DNA of 64,000 nucleotides from Chitinophagales bacterium (GCA_017303335.1 JAFLBK010000004.1:434001-498000); one strand, 5' to 3'; counted from the stretch's first letter, positions 8,179-16,920 are shown. Program-made: numbers and translations. The notes: a model not told the origin generated them from the sequence alone.

Positions 8179-8787
8179 TTATTTTCCACCTTTCAGTTCA
8201 TCCTGCCAGGCTTTGAGTTCTTCCCATTTTCCGGCGGCGGCGAGTTTCGCCTGCCTGGGCCAGGTCGATGGGTCGTGCATGTTATACTTAGCGCCGGCCT
8301 CCTCGAGAATGGCTTTCAGCTTTTTCACGGTTGCCTTGGCGAGCTGCTGGTAAGTGACGATCTCGTTTTTCCTGAGCAGGGTTTCTATTTTTTTACCGAT
8401 GCCTTCGATCCTGCCGAGGTCATCTTTCGCCGCAAGCCCCCTGGGCTTTGCCGCTGCTTTCGGTTTCGTAGCCTTTGTTTTTTTCTGAGCGGGAATCTTT
8501 ATCGCTTCCGGAATGCGTACAACACAATTTTCCACGGGGTACCCGTAGGCTTCGGCCACTACTTTATCCGCGTTGTCGTTGACCCAGCTGCCGTTACCAA
8601 GCAGGTAGCGGTATTGAAATTCCTGGCCAGCGGGTAATTCCACTTCGGCGCAGAGGGAACCGTCCTTGTCTACTTTCATAACAATCCCTTCCGCGGGATT
8701 CCAGTTGTTGAATTCTCCCAATAAAATACATTCCGTTGTGCCGATGATGCTGGCGAGCGGCAATGTAAACTTCACTTTCGTTGTCAT
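8179..8787 (-). CDS. CBM48-like domain fused to helix-hairpin-helix domain
   Basis: The product has 202 residues in two parts. Residues 5-92 resemble the glycogen-binding/isoamylase N-terminal (CBM48/AMPK-beta) sandwich, with LLGEFNNWNP at 22-31 and FQYRYLLGNGSWVND at 57-71. A Lys/Ala-rich linker (97-117) leads to a C-terminal helical module (120-200): DDLGRIEGIGKKIETLL is a helix-hairpin-helix, then HDPSTWPRQAKLAAAGKWEEL, a module that elsewhere is attached to ribosomal L21-like and other proteins. The role is unknown; the domains suggest a sugar-polymer binder joined to a protein- or nucleic-acid-binding module. It is 13 bases downstream of pruA, so probably co-transcribed, and ends in a strong terminator. 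Confidence 0.7.
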   Translation of the reverse strand: MTTKVKFTLPLASIIGTTECILLGEFNNWNPAEGIVMKVDKDGSLCAEVELPAGQEFQYRYLLGNGSWVNDNADKVVAEAYGYPVENCVVRIPEAIKIPAQKKTKATKPKAAAKPRGLAAKDDLGRIEGIGKKIETLLRKNEIVTYQQLAKATVKKLKAILEEAGAKYNMHDPSTWPRQAKLAAAGKWEELKAWQDELKGGK

Positions 8788-8800
8788 CGTATGTTGTTTT

Positions 8801-10435
8801 TTATTTCTCCTGCATGAACGGATAACGGTAATCCGTTGGTGAATTGAATGTTTCTTTTATCGTACGGGCGCTTAACCAGCGGTAGAGGTTCAGGATAGAA
8901 CCGGCCTTGTCGTTGGTACCGCTGCCCCGGGCTCCGCCGAATGGCTGCTGCCCAACCACCGCACCGGTTGGTTTGTCGTTGATGTAGAAATTACCGGCGC
9001 TGTTGCGTAGCCTGTTTGTCGCCAGATCGATGGCGTAACGGTCCTGCGCAATAACGGCGCCCGTCAACGCGTAATCCGACGTATTATCAACCAGTTTCAG
9101 CGTTTCTTCGTATTTGTTCTCGTCGTAAATATATACGGTAAGCACAGGGCCGAATAATTCCTCGCACATGGTAACATACTGCGGATCGTTTGCCTCGATG
9201 ATGGTTGGCTCGATGAAGAATCCCTCCGTTTTGTCGCACTTACCTCCTACCCATATTTTAGCGCCGCTGTTTTTCTTCCGAGCGTTTTTGATGTATCCTT
9301 CCAGTTTATCGAAGCTTTTCTCATCGATCACGGCGTTGATGAAATTGGTGAAATCCTCCACCGTTCCCATCCGCATGGTCTTCACCTGCTCCACCAGTTT
9401 CTTTTTTACTTCAGCCGCCATATTGGAAGGAATATAGGCCCGCGATGCGGCTGAACATTTTTGTCCCTGGTATTCGAAAGCGCCGCGGGCCAGGGCGGTT
9501 ACCACCACATCCGGGTCGGCGCTTTTGTGCGCAATGACAAAGTCTTTACCCCCCGTTTCACCCACGATGCGTGGGTAAGAGCGGTACATGGCCATATTCT
9601 TCCCGATGGTTTCCCACATTTTGTTGAATACACCCGTACTTCCGGTGAAGTGGATACCGGCAAAATCGCGGTGGTTGAACACCACTTCGCCAATGGTAGG
9701 TCCGTCTACAAACACCAGGTTGATCACTCCATCCGGCAAGCCGGCTTCTTTCAAAATGCGCATGAACATCTGTGCGCTGTACACCTGGGTGTTGGCGCAT
9801 TTCCACACCACCACGTTGCCGCACATGGCAGCGGAGGTGGGCAGGTTTCCGCCAATGGCTGTAAAGTTGAAAGGCGTGAGGGCGAATACAAATCCTTCAA
9901 GCGGGCGGTACTCCATGCGGTTGCACATGCCGGGTCCGCTGATCGGTTGCTGGCGGTATATCTCGCTTAAGAAATGCACATTGAAGCGCAGGAAATCGAT
10001 GATCTCGCAGGCCGCGTCGATCTCAGCCTGGAAAGCGTTCTTGCTTTGCCCGAGCATGGTGGTGCCATTCATATACGGGCGGTATTTCCCGGCAATGAGG
10101 TCGGCAGCTTTGAGAAATATGTTAGCCCGGTTCTCCCAGCTCATGGAAGCCCATTTGTCTTTTGCCTTCAACGCGGCGTTGATGGCCTTGGTCACGTGTT
10201 TGGCATCTCCCACATGAAAATGACCAAGCAGGTGCTTGCGCTCGTGCGGCGGACGAAGTTCCATTGTTTTGCCTGTTCGTACTTCCTCGCCGCCGATATA
10301 CATCGGCACATCTATTTTGCTGCTCTTTAATTCCTTAAGAGTGGCTTTAAGCGCTGCCCTTTCCTTGCTGCCCGGAGCATAGCTCAAAACGGGTTCATTG
10401 GCAGGAAGGGGGTAGTAAAAATCTCCGTATTGCAT
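8801..10435 (-). CDS. pruA: L-glutamate gamma-semialdehyde dehydrogenase
   Basis: This enzyme oxidises glutamate-gamma-semialdehyde (in equilibrium with pyrroline-5-carboxylate) to glutamate with NAD+, the second step of proline catabolism. The product is 544 residues, the length of the single-function PruA found in Bacteroidota and eukaryotes. The aldehyde dehydrogenase signature is present: GETGGK with E293, and the catalytic C327 in YQGQKCSAASR. FTGSTGVF (263-270) is the nucleotide-binding turn, and GQQPFGGARGSGTNDK lies near the C-terminus. No proline dehydrogenase gene is adjacent. Confidence 0.93.
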   Translation of the reverse strand: MQYGDFYYPLPANEPVLSYAPGSKERAALKATLKELKSSKIDVPMYIGGEEVRTGKTMELRPPHERKHLLGHFHVGDAKHVTKAINAALKAKDKWASMSWENRANIFLKAADLIAGKYRPYMNGTTMLGQSKNAFQAEIDAACEIIDFLRFNVHFLSEIYRQQPISGPGMCNRMEYRPLEGFVFALTPFNFTAIGGNLPTSAAMCGNVVVWKCANTQVYSAQMFMRILKEAGLPDGVINLVFVDGPTIGEVVFNHRDFAGIHFTGSTGVFNKMWETIGKNMAMYRSYPRIVGETGGKDFVIAHKSADPDVVVTALARGAFEYQGQKCSAASRAYIPSNMAAEVKKKLVEQVKTMRMGTVEDFTNFINAVIDEKSFDKLEGYIKNARKKNSGAKIWVGGKCDKTEGFFIEPTIIEANDPQYVTMCEELFGPVLTVYIYDENKYEETLKLVDNTSDYALTGAVIAQDRYAIDLATNRLRNSAGNFYINDKPTGAVVGQQPFGGARGSGTNDKAGSILNLYRWLSARTIKETFNSPTDYRYPFMQEK

Positions 10436-10445
10436 AATATTAATT

Positions 10446-10475
10446 TGAAGATTTGATGATTTGAAGATTTGAAAA
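10446..10475. repeat. TTTGAAGATTTG word repeat, left of S23 gene
   Basis: The sequence is built from TTTGAAGATTTG, ATGATTTGAAG and ATTTGAAAAC units. It matches, in inverted orientation, the units at 10940-10976 on the other side of the four-helix-bundle gene. Confidence 0.5.
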
Positions 10476-10490
10476 CGATACGATGCTCAT

Positions 10491-10844
10491 TCAGGTAGAT
10501 TTTGCAGATCCGATTATTTTTGAAAGTACCTTAATTATAGAAGCACAACCTTTCAGCAACTCATCGCAATCCCTGTACCCTTCAGAATTTTTGCAAAGTA
10601 ACAACCAATATTCTGTTTCGTCGGCCTCTTTTGCTGCTAATTTCATTTTGTGAATGAAATCGAGTTTACTTTCTGCGTTCTGAGCTTCCCTGACGCTGGC
10701 ACCAATACTAGTTCCGCACCGGAGTAGTTGTCTCGCGACAATGTATCTACAGTCCGCTTCCAACTTACACGAGTATTCTATGATCTTTAGTGCGAATTCA
10801 AAACTAAGGTCAACAATAAGATTTCTCCCTTTGTTGTTCTGCAT
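10491..10844 (-). CDS. Four-helix-bundle protein of the S23/IVS family
   Basis: The product has 117 residues and is all-helical. The pattern LSFEFALKIIEYSCKL, QLLRCGTSIGASVREA and EAQNAESKLDFIHKMKLAAKEADETEYWL is characteristic of the S23 family, first described from intervening sequences in spirochaete 23S rRNA genes and related to the Avd accessory protein of diversity-generating retroelements. There is no rRNA or reverse transcriptase here. The function is unknown in this setting; S23-type proteins form homopentamers that may bind nucleic acid. It is flanked on both sides by inverted TTTGAAAATTTG-type words and sits between pruA and prfB. It looks like an insertion between two core genes. 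Confidence 0.8.
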   Translation of the reverse strand: MQNNKGRNLIVDLSFEFALKIIEYSCKLEADCRYIVARQLLRCGTSIGASVREAQNAESKLDFIHKMKLAAKEADETEYWLLLCKNSEGYRDCDELLKGCASIIKVLSKIIGSAKST

Positions 10845-10939
10845 GGCAATTTGAAAATAGTTGGTCTGAGGTTTAGAAAATTATTATGCTTAGAACGGTT
10901 AATAATGCATAAAACCTCAACTAACCAGGATATTCTTCA

Positions 10940-10976
10940 CATTTTCAAATTGTCTCACCTTCAAATTTTCAAATCA
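10940..10976. repeat. CAAATTTTCAAAT word repeat, right of S23 gene
   Basis: Contains TTTTCAAATTG, then CTTCAAATTTTCAAATC; on the minus strand these read TTTGAAAATTTGAAG, the same words as at 10446-10475 but inverted relative to them. It runs directly up to the prfB stop codon. Confidence 0.5.
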
Positions 10977-12066
10977 GCTTTCCGTCTCCTTCTCACTCAT
11001 CAGGTAGGCTTTCACGAAGCCATCCAGTTCACCATCCATCACCGGGCCCACGTTGCCGACTTCGTAATCGGTACGGTGATCCTTGATCATTTTATACGGA
11101 TGGAACACATAGCTGCGGATCTGGCTTCCCCACTCGATCTTCTTTTTCTTGCTGTTGGCGGCGTCCTTCAATTCATTGCGTTTCTGCAATTCCAGTTCAT
11201 ACAAACGGCTCTTCAGCATCTGCATGGCCAGTTCCCGGTTCCCGAGCTGTGTACGCTCCCGCTGGCAGATCACCACAATACCCGTGGGTATATGCGTTAA
11301 CTGCACTTTGGTTTCCACCTTGTTCACGTTTTGTCCGCCCGCTCCGCCGCTGCGGGACGTTTCCATCTTCACATCGGCCGGGTTTACCTCGATGTTGATG
11401 GTATCGTCGACCAGGGGATATACGCTTACACTCGCGAACGATGTATGGCGGCGGGCATTGCTGTCGAACGGAGATATCCGGACCAGCCGGTGCACGCCCG
11501 ACTCTCCTTTGAGAAAACCGTAGGCAAATGCGCCCTCGAACTCATAGGTACAGGTCTTGATCCCGGCGCCGTCGCCCCATTGCCAGTCGATCTCGGTAAC
11601 CTTCCAGCCCTGCTTTTCGGCGTACATACGGTACATGCGTGCAAGTATCTCGGCCCAGTCCTGGCTTTCGGTACCACCGGCGCCGCTGTTGATCTGGAGT
11701 ACGGCCGGCAGTTCATCTTCCGGCTCGTTGAGGGTGCTTTTGAATTCCGCTTCTTCGATCTTTTCGATGGCGGTATTATACGCCTGCTGCGCTTCTTCCT
11801 CGCCGGCTTCGCCTGCCTTCCAGAATTCGAATAACACGGCAAAGTCCTCCACAGCCATGTTCACGCTGTTATAGAGGTTGATCCAGTACTCGTTGACCTT
11901 GATCTCCTTTAGAATGGAAGTGGCGCGGGCATTGTCGTCCCAGAACCCGGGAGAAAGTGATAGTTGTTTGTCGTTTGCTGTTTTTGCTTCTCTGTTTGCG
12001 ACGTCAAAGAAACCTCCCCAGGACCAACACACGGTCCCTCATAGATTTTAAATGCTCGATTGTCAT
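10974..12066 (-). CDS. prfB: Peptide chain release factor 2, with programmed +1 frameshift
   Basis: RF2 recognises UGA and UAA and triggers peptide release. The gene starts at ATG 12066, reads 20 codons to CTT and an in-frame TGA (12004-12006), and must shift +1 at CTT-TGA-C to continue as [12 protein letters not shown] to the stop at 10974. The full product is 363 residues, the usual RF2 length. The shift site GGGGAGGTTTCTTTGAC contains the slippery CTT, the stop and an upstream GGGGAGG that could pair with 16S rRNA, as in Escherichia coli. The anticodon-like SPF is at 198-200 and the catalytic GGQ at 243-245. An unshifted reading from 12032 gives a false N-terminus. A TATCTTTG promoter box lies six bases before the start. 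Confidence 0.93.
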
Positions 12067-12071
12067 GGGCG

Positions 12072-12079
12072 CAAAGATA
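12072..12079 (-). promoter_or_regulatory. -7 box TATCTTTG for prfB
   Basis: The minus-strand octamer fits the Bacteroidota TAnnTTTG -7 element exactly. It ends six bases before the prfB ATG, so transcription would begin at or next to the start codon. Confidence 0.5.
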
Positions 12080-12099
12080 AGGAGAAAAGAAGTTCGAGG

Positions 12100-12155
12100 T
12101 TTGAAGTTTGAAGTTTGAAGTTTGAAGTTTGAGGTTTGAGGTTTGAGGTTTGAGG
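12100..12155. repeat. Heptanucleotide tandem repeat
   Basis: Four perfect TTTGAAG units (12100-12127) are followed by four perfect TTTGAGG units (12128-12155), then a decayed TTTAAG. It lies in the 285-base gap between divergent prfB and the T9SS cargo gene. The rest of that gap shows no gene. Confidence 0.9.
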
Positions 12156-12351
12156 TTTAAGATTTGGGATACTTTCAGTTCAGCTTCCAGGGAATTGGCG
12201 CCAACAGGTTTTCGGACTGTTTACAGGCAGCGGGGCAACTCATTTTCCTGTCTTTCCGTTGTATATAGGCAACAAAACATGCCGGTCTGCGCTTTTTATT
12301 TTAACTTTAAAGACCAACCCATCCATGAGATAACTGCCCGCTCATCACCGC

Positions 12352-14796
12352 ATGCGAACCTTCCGATACATATTGACCCTATTCGCTCTCGGCGCCCTTT
12401 GCCTGGCGGCTGACAGGGTCATGGGTCAGAACTGCCCGCCCAATATCGATTTTGAATCGGGCGGTTTTACGGGATGGACCTGTTATACGGGATCGGCCGC
12501 GTCGATCAACAATACCAATGTGATCAACTTCAACTACCAGGGCAGCCCGGTATACAACCGTCAGACCATGCTCACATTCAACCCGGGCGACGGCATGGAT
12601 GAGTATGGCAATTTCCCGAAGAATTGCCCGAACGGAAGCGGCCATTCGATCAAACTGGGCAACGACCAGGCCGGCACCGAAGCCGAAGGCATCTCCTATG
12701 ATTTCACGATCCCGGCAAACGCCAACACCTACAATCTTATTTATAATTACGCCGTGGTATTCCAGGACCCGGGACACCTTCCGAGCGAACAGCCAAGAAT
12801 GGAGATTGAGATCCGCAACCTGACCACTGGTCAACTGATCGACTGCTCCTCCTTTACTTTTTTTGCCAATGGCTCTCCCCTGCCGGGTTTCGAATTATCA
12901 CCCATTGTGGTAGCCAATACACCGATCTGGTTCAAACGATGGTCGGCCGTTTCGATCAACCTCGATAACCTCGCCGGAAATACCATCCGCCTTTTTTTTA
13001 AAACAGCCGACTGCACGTTCCGCAGGCATTTCGGCTATGCCTATATCGATGTCAATACCGGTTGCAGCGACAAGTTCGAAGGCGCTAATTTTTGTCCCGA
13101 CGACCTGGCTGTATTCGTTACCGCTCCTTACGGATACCAGCATTACACCTGGTACAACAGTACATTCACCCAAGTGATCGGTCAGAACCAGACCCTGGCT
13201 CTGGCGCCTCCCCCCGCGGCCGGCACCACAGTAGCCGTGGTACTGGAGCCTTATGCCGGGTATGGTTGCATCGATACATTGTACACCGATCTCACCGATA
13301 CACTTCATTACCAGGCCGAGGCTGGTCCCGACCTGACCTCTTGTAACGAACGCACGGTTCAGATCGGCGTGCCCCCCAAACCTGGCTGGTTCTATACATG
13401 GGATCCGCCGACCGGGCTCAGTAACCCCAATACCGCCAACCCGCTCGTGAACATCACCAGCACCACCACCTACGCCTTATCGGTTGTACACAATGGAGGG
13501 GGATGCAGAAGTACCGACACCGTAACTGTTACGGCGGAGAAACTGGATAATACACTTACCGTGGAAGGCAAAGAAGCCTGGTGCATCGGGAGTGGCGACA
13601 GTACGGTTTTAAGTGTGTTGCCTGCCGACAGTATCCAATGGTACAAAGACGGATTGCCGATCACCGGCGCCAACCAAACCCGGTTTCGGGTCACGCAATC
13701 GGGCGTTTATTTTGCCCTCGTATTCAGCGATGCCGGCTGTGTTTTGCCTACTGAATCAAAAAACATATCGATCGCTTCGATACCCGTACCCATATTCAGT
13801 GTAAATACGCCCGACCAGTGCTTTGAGAATAACCGCTTCGTGTTCACCAACAGCAGTACCAACGCGGTGGGTGCCATGCAGTATCTCTGGGACCTGGGCG
13901 ATGGATTCACGTCGTCGCTGCGGGAGCTGATCTATAGCTACAAAGCGCCGGGTACCTACCGGGTTGTGCTGTATGTACGGTCGAGCAGCGCCTGCTACGA
14001 CAGCGCCATGAAGATCATTCATGTTTACCCCAATGTATCCGCCAGTTTCTCGGTAGATCCCGTATGCGTCAACCTGCCGGTATTACCGGTAAACAACACG
14101 ATCGACCCTGGCAATACGGTGGTGCATTACCTGTGGGATTTTGGAAATGGCAACACATCCACCCTGCGCAATCCGCCCGCACAGGTGTATGGAACGCCCG
14201 GTAATTACGTGGTGAGCCTTTCGGTGAGTACCGATCAATGCCCGCGGCCCTTGAGTATCCAGAAGCGATTCGTGTTTGTAGATGCGCCAAAACCCGGCAA
14301 AAACAATCCCTACGCGGTGGCGGTTATTAACCTGCCCCTCACCCTCCAGGCCAGGAATATCGGTGACCAGGCCACCTGGGCACCCGCAACAAACCTTGAT
14401 AACCCGAAAAGTTACACGCCTGTTTTTGTCGGGGAGAGAGACCAGTTGTATACGATCGAACTGAAAACAAATTCGGGATGCATCACGATCGATACACAGC
14501 TGGTGAAAGTGGTGAAGAATATCTCGATCTATGTACCCAACAGTTTTACCCCCAATAAAGATGGACTGAATGATGTATTACGGCCCGTGATGTATGGTAT
14601 CAAAGAGCTGAACTATTTCCGGGTATACAACCGCTGGGGCCAGCTTGTTTTTGAAACACAGGATCCCAAACAGGGATGGGATGGACGCCAGCGATCGGCC
14701 CCGGCAGAAATGCAAACGGTTGTGTGGATGCTGGAAGCCATCGGCGCCGATGGTAAAACCTACCGGGCAAAGGGGTCAACGGTACTCATCCGCTGA
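12352..14796 (+). CDS. Large secreted PKD-domain protein, T9SS type B sorting domain
   Basis: The product has 814 residues. A signal peptide (1-25) precedes NCPPNIDFESGGFTGWTCY, the start of a jelly-roll-like region common in Bacteroidota adhesins (to about 240). Several Ig-like units follow; PKD-type cores are visible as YLWDLGDGF (about 510) and YLWDFGNGN (about 600). The C-terminal 90 residues are the gliding-motility-associated type B sorting domain: IYVPNSFTPNKDGLNDVLRP, FRVYNRWGQLVFET and WDGRQR, ending VLIR. Type B cargo is exported by the T9SS and usually depends on PorP/SprF-like partners. No catalytic site is visible, so an adhesin or surface-layer role is likely. Confidence 0.82.
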   Translation: MRTFRYILTLFALGALCLAADRVMGQNCPPNIDFESGGFTGWTCYTGSAASINNTNVINFNYQGSPVYNRQTMLTFNPGDGMDEYGNFPKNCPNGSGHSIKLGNDQAGTEAEGISYDFTIPANANTYNLIYNYAVVFQDPGHLPSEQPRMEIEIRNLTTGQLIDCSSFTFFANGSPLPGFELSPIVVANTPIWFKRWSAVSINLDNLAGNTIRLFFKTADCTFRRHFGYAYIDVNTGCSDKFEGANFCPDDLAVFVTAPYGYQHYTWYNSTFTQVIGQNQTLALAPPPAAGTTVAVVLEPYAGYGCIDTLYTDLTDTLHYQAEAGPDLTSCNERTVQIGVPPKPGWFYTWDPPTGLSNPNTANPLVNITSTTTYALSVVHNGGGCRSTDTVTVTAEKLDNTLTVEGKEAWCIGSGDSTVLSVLPADSIQWYKDGLPITGANQTRFRVTQSGVYFALVFSDAGCVLPTESKNISIASIPVPIFSVNTPDQCFENNRFVFTNSSTNAVGAMQYLWDLGDGFTSSLRELIYSYKAPGTYRVVLYVRSSSACYDSAMKIIHVYPNVSASFSVDPVCVNLPVLPVNNTIDPGNTVVHYLWDFGNGNTSTLRNPPAQVYGTPGNYVVSLSVSTDQCPRPLSIQKRFVFVDAPKPGKNNPYAVAVINLPLTLQARNIGDQATWAPATNLDNPKSYTPVFVGERDQLYTIELKTNSGCITIDTQLVKVVKNISIYVPNSFTPNKDGLNDVLRPVMYGIKELNYFRVYNRWGQLVFETQDPKQGWDGRQRSAPAEMQTVVWMLEAIGADGKTYRAKGSTVLIR

Positions 14797-14856
14797 TTCG
14801 CCGCTTTCTTCGTATATTCATCAATCCGGTCCAAACATCATCCTTAACTCAATCGC

Positions 14857-16305
14857 ATGCGTTTTTGCTCAGCACCTGCATGGTTATTCATCCTGCTGCT
14901 CGCAGCATCGGATGGATATGCCCAGAAGAAGACCGATCGCCTTGCGTCGGTCATGCGAACCTATCACGGTTACAATATGTTTGATGGCGCCGTACTGGTG
15001 GCGGAGAACGGAAAGATCCTCTACCAGGAAGCTTTTGGTATGGCCAACCGGGAATGGAATATCCCGAATACCGTCGACACCAAATTCATGATCGGTTCGG
15101 TATCCAAACCGCTTACTGCCATGCTGATGCTGGTTCAGGTACAAAAAGGATTGATCAGCCTGGACAAGACCATTGCCGATTACCTGCCCGAATTCAGGGG
15201 TAAACCCGGGGCCGTCATCAGCATCCGGCAATTGCTCAATCACACGTCGGGCATGCCCAATTACGATATCATCAAGGATTTTTTTCCCCGCATCAGCCGA
15301 CAGCATTTCGAACGCGAAAATTATATCAAGGTTTACATGGACTCGGCCCTTTCGTTTACACCGGGCACCCGGTACTATTACAGCAGCTGGGGGTATTTTA
15401 CGCTTGGCTATATCATGGAGCGGGTCACGGGCAAGTCGTATGCGCAACTGATGAAAGAAGATATCTTCGACAAGACCGGCATGAAAAGCTCCGGCTCTTA
15501 TTTTCACACGCAGGTGATTGCCAAAAGAGCTACCGGTTACGATTATGTACCCGGTGGATACCAGAGCGCCGATTTCCGCGACCAGTCGAACACCATGGGC
15601 ACCGGCGACATCTACAGTACCGCAGGAGACCTTTTCAGATTTCACCTGGCCATCAGCAATAACAGCCTGATCGGGAAATCGCTGACGGAAGAAATGCTCA
15701 CCCCGGGTATCAAGCCCGCCGATTATGGCTACGGATGGTTCAACAAGAATTTCAAGTACACGGCTACCGACAGTGTGCCCGTGAATTTCCACCTGGGGAT
15801 GACCGAAGGTTTCATTTCTTTTTTCCTGCGCATCCCTTCCACCAACAGCATGGTGGTGATCCTCTGCAACAGTTCCCCGACCGATTTTTTCGGCATAACC
15901 AAAAACCTCGTAAGCCTTCTTTACAACAAACCCGTTCGGGTGAAACAGCCCCTGCATAAAGTGGTGGAGCAGATCATCGGTGAAAAAGGAGCCGCTGCCG
16001 CCGTGGGAACCTTTCAACGGCTTAAAGAAGATACGGCACAGTATTATGCCGACTGGATATCGATGAATTTCATCACCGAACAATTACTTACACTTAAACG
16101 ATACGAAGACGCGAGGATCATCGGCGAGAACAATGTCCGTGAATTCAACCGCGACCTGGTGATGGTAACCATGGGCAATGTATACCTCGAGTTACAAAGA
16201 AAAGAAGACGCAAAACGCTACTATGAAAAAGCGCTGGTACTCTATCCCGGGTATGAAGAAGCAAAGAACCGGTTGAAAGAACTCGAAGAAAAAAAAGAAC
16301 CCTGA
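14857..16305 (+). CDS. Serine hydrolase (class C beta-lactamase fold) with TPR tail
   Basis: The product has 482 residues with a signal peptide (1-22). The beta-lactamase-family domain spans about 25-370. The nucleophile motif S81-V-S-K84 is clear. The second motif is Y175-S-S177 instead of the usual Y-x-N, and an HLG motif is in VNFHLGMTEGF. The C-terminal 80 residues carry a TPR-like pair (MGNVYLELQRKEDAKRYYEKAL). Such proteins are periplasmic esterases, D-aminopeptidases or peptidases rather than true beta-lactamases. The gene follows the T9SS cargo gene by 60 bases on the same strand; whether they share a transcript is unclear. A second family member is at 61051. Confidence 0.8.
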   Translation: MRFCSAPAWLFILLLAASDGYAQKKTDRLASVMRTYHGYNMFDGAVLVAENGKILYQEAFGMANREWNIPNTVDTKFMIGSVSKPLTAMLMLVQVQKGLISLDKTIADYLPEFRGKPGAVISIRQLLNHTSGMPNYDIIKDFFPRISRQHFERENYIKVYMDSALSFTPGTRYYYSSWGYFTLGYIMERVTGKSYAQLMKEDIFDKTGMKSSGSYFHTQVIAKRATGYDYVPGGYQSADFRDQSNTMGTGDIYSTAGDLFRFHLAISNNSLIGKSLTEEMLTPGIKPADYGYGWFNKNFKYTATDSVPVNFHLGMTEGFISFFLRIPSTNSMVVILCNSSPTDFFGITKNLVSLLYNKPVRVKQPLHKVVEQIIGEKGAAAAVGTFQRLKEDTAQYYADWISMNFITEQLLTLKRYEDARIIGENNVREFNRDLVMVTMGNVYLELQRKEDAKRYYEKALVLYPGYEEAKNRLKELEEKKEP

Positions 16306-16405
16306 CCCATCTTTTACATTGCAGTCCGCTTTCCTCCAACACGGTGAGCCGTTCCATTCACTGCATAATTCACATACCACGAACCGGGTAGTCATCAAAA
16401 AGAAA

Positions 16406-16852
16406 ATGTCAATTGATCAGCTTAACCGGGTAAAAAATAATCAGTTACTGCGCATCAATCATCCGTATTCCGATATGCACATCACGGGGAAAACTGTGAA
16501 GATTTTATGTTTTTACGTGGATAAGTTCTCGCAACATGTACCCTTGCAAAATGGTAAGTTTGTACAAACCCTACTGCCCATGGAATTAGATTTTGTAAAA
16601 AACATCCAGTTCACCAAACTTGCCAAGGTAGGTGGACGTTTGAAAGAATTCAATTTCAGAAAGCCAAACAGCAGGCACGACGGCACCTTCACCGTAGATG
16701 TCATGGACGACAACGGCAACCGGATTATTTTCCGCATGGAACTGCACAGCAACGAATGGAAGATCGTCAGCCAGCAACTGCTCCCGCATTGGGTGGTCGA
16801 AAGCGAAACCACGTTCAACCAGATGATCTACGAGGAGTTCAAACTGAATTAA
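16406..16852 (+). CDS. Conserved hypothetical protein
   Basis: The product is 148 residues with the start at 16406 (MSIDQLNRVKNNQLL); an open frame upstream to 16319 looks non-coding. No signal peptide or membrane segment is seen. The pattern is alternating beta strands (KTVKILCFYVDKF, GTFTVDVMDDNGNRIIF, EWKIVSQQLLPHWV) with a final helix, suggesting a compact cytoplasmic alpha/beta protein. I do not recognise the family. A perfect-palindrome terminator follows 17 bases after the stop. Confidence 0.65.
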   Translation: MSIDQLNRVKNNQLLRINHPYSDMHITGKTVKILCFYVDKFSQHVPLQNGKFVQTLLPMELDFVKNIQFTKLAKVGGRLKEFNFRKPNSRHDGTFTVDVMDDNGNRIIFRMELHSNEWKIVSQQLLPHWVVESETTFNQMIYEEFKLN

Positions 16853-16869
16853 TCAGCCTTGTATAAAAG

Positions 16870-16901
16870 AAAAAGCTTTTGCACCGGTGCAAAAGCTTTT
16901 T
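16870..16901. terminator. Bidirectional Rho-independent terminator
   Basis: A perfect 32-base palindrome, half-site AAAAAGCTTTTGCACC, with T-rich flanks on both strands. It lies between two convergent genes (ends at 16852 and 16921) and should terminate both. Confidence 0.88.
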
Positions 16902-16920
16902 TATGCAGGGTCTCTCGTAA

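Noticed and set aside
10491..10844. S23 gene as part of a 23S rRNA intervening sequence or a diversity-generating retroelement
   Set aside because: No rRNA sequence flanks it and no reverse transcriptase or template repeat is present.
10974..12032. prfB as a pseudogene or as a gene starting MCWSWGG
   Set aside because: The in-frame TGA belongs to the conserved programmed frameshift; the true start is at 12066 in another frame.
12093..12161. Possible CRISPR array
   Set aside because: Units are seven bases without spacers and there are no cas genes; the same holds for the arrays at 31670 and 59644.
14884..16083. Long minus-strand open frame opposite the serine hydrolase gene
   Set aside because: It is antisense to a clear beta-lactamase-fold gene with a signal peptide and catalytic motif; its translation is His/Gly-rich with no recognisable motif.
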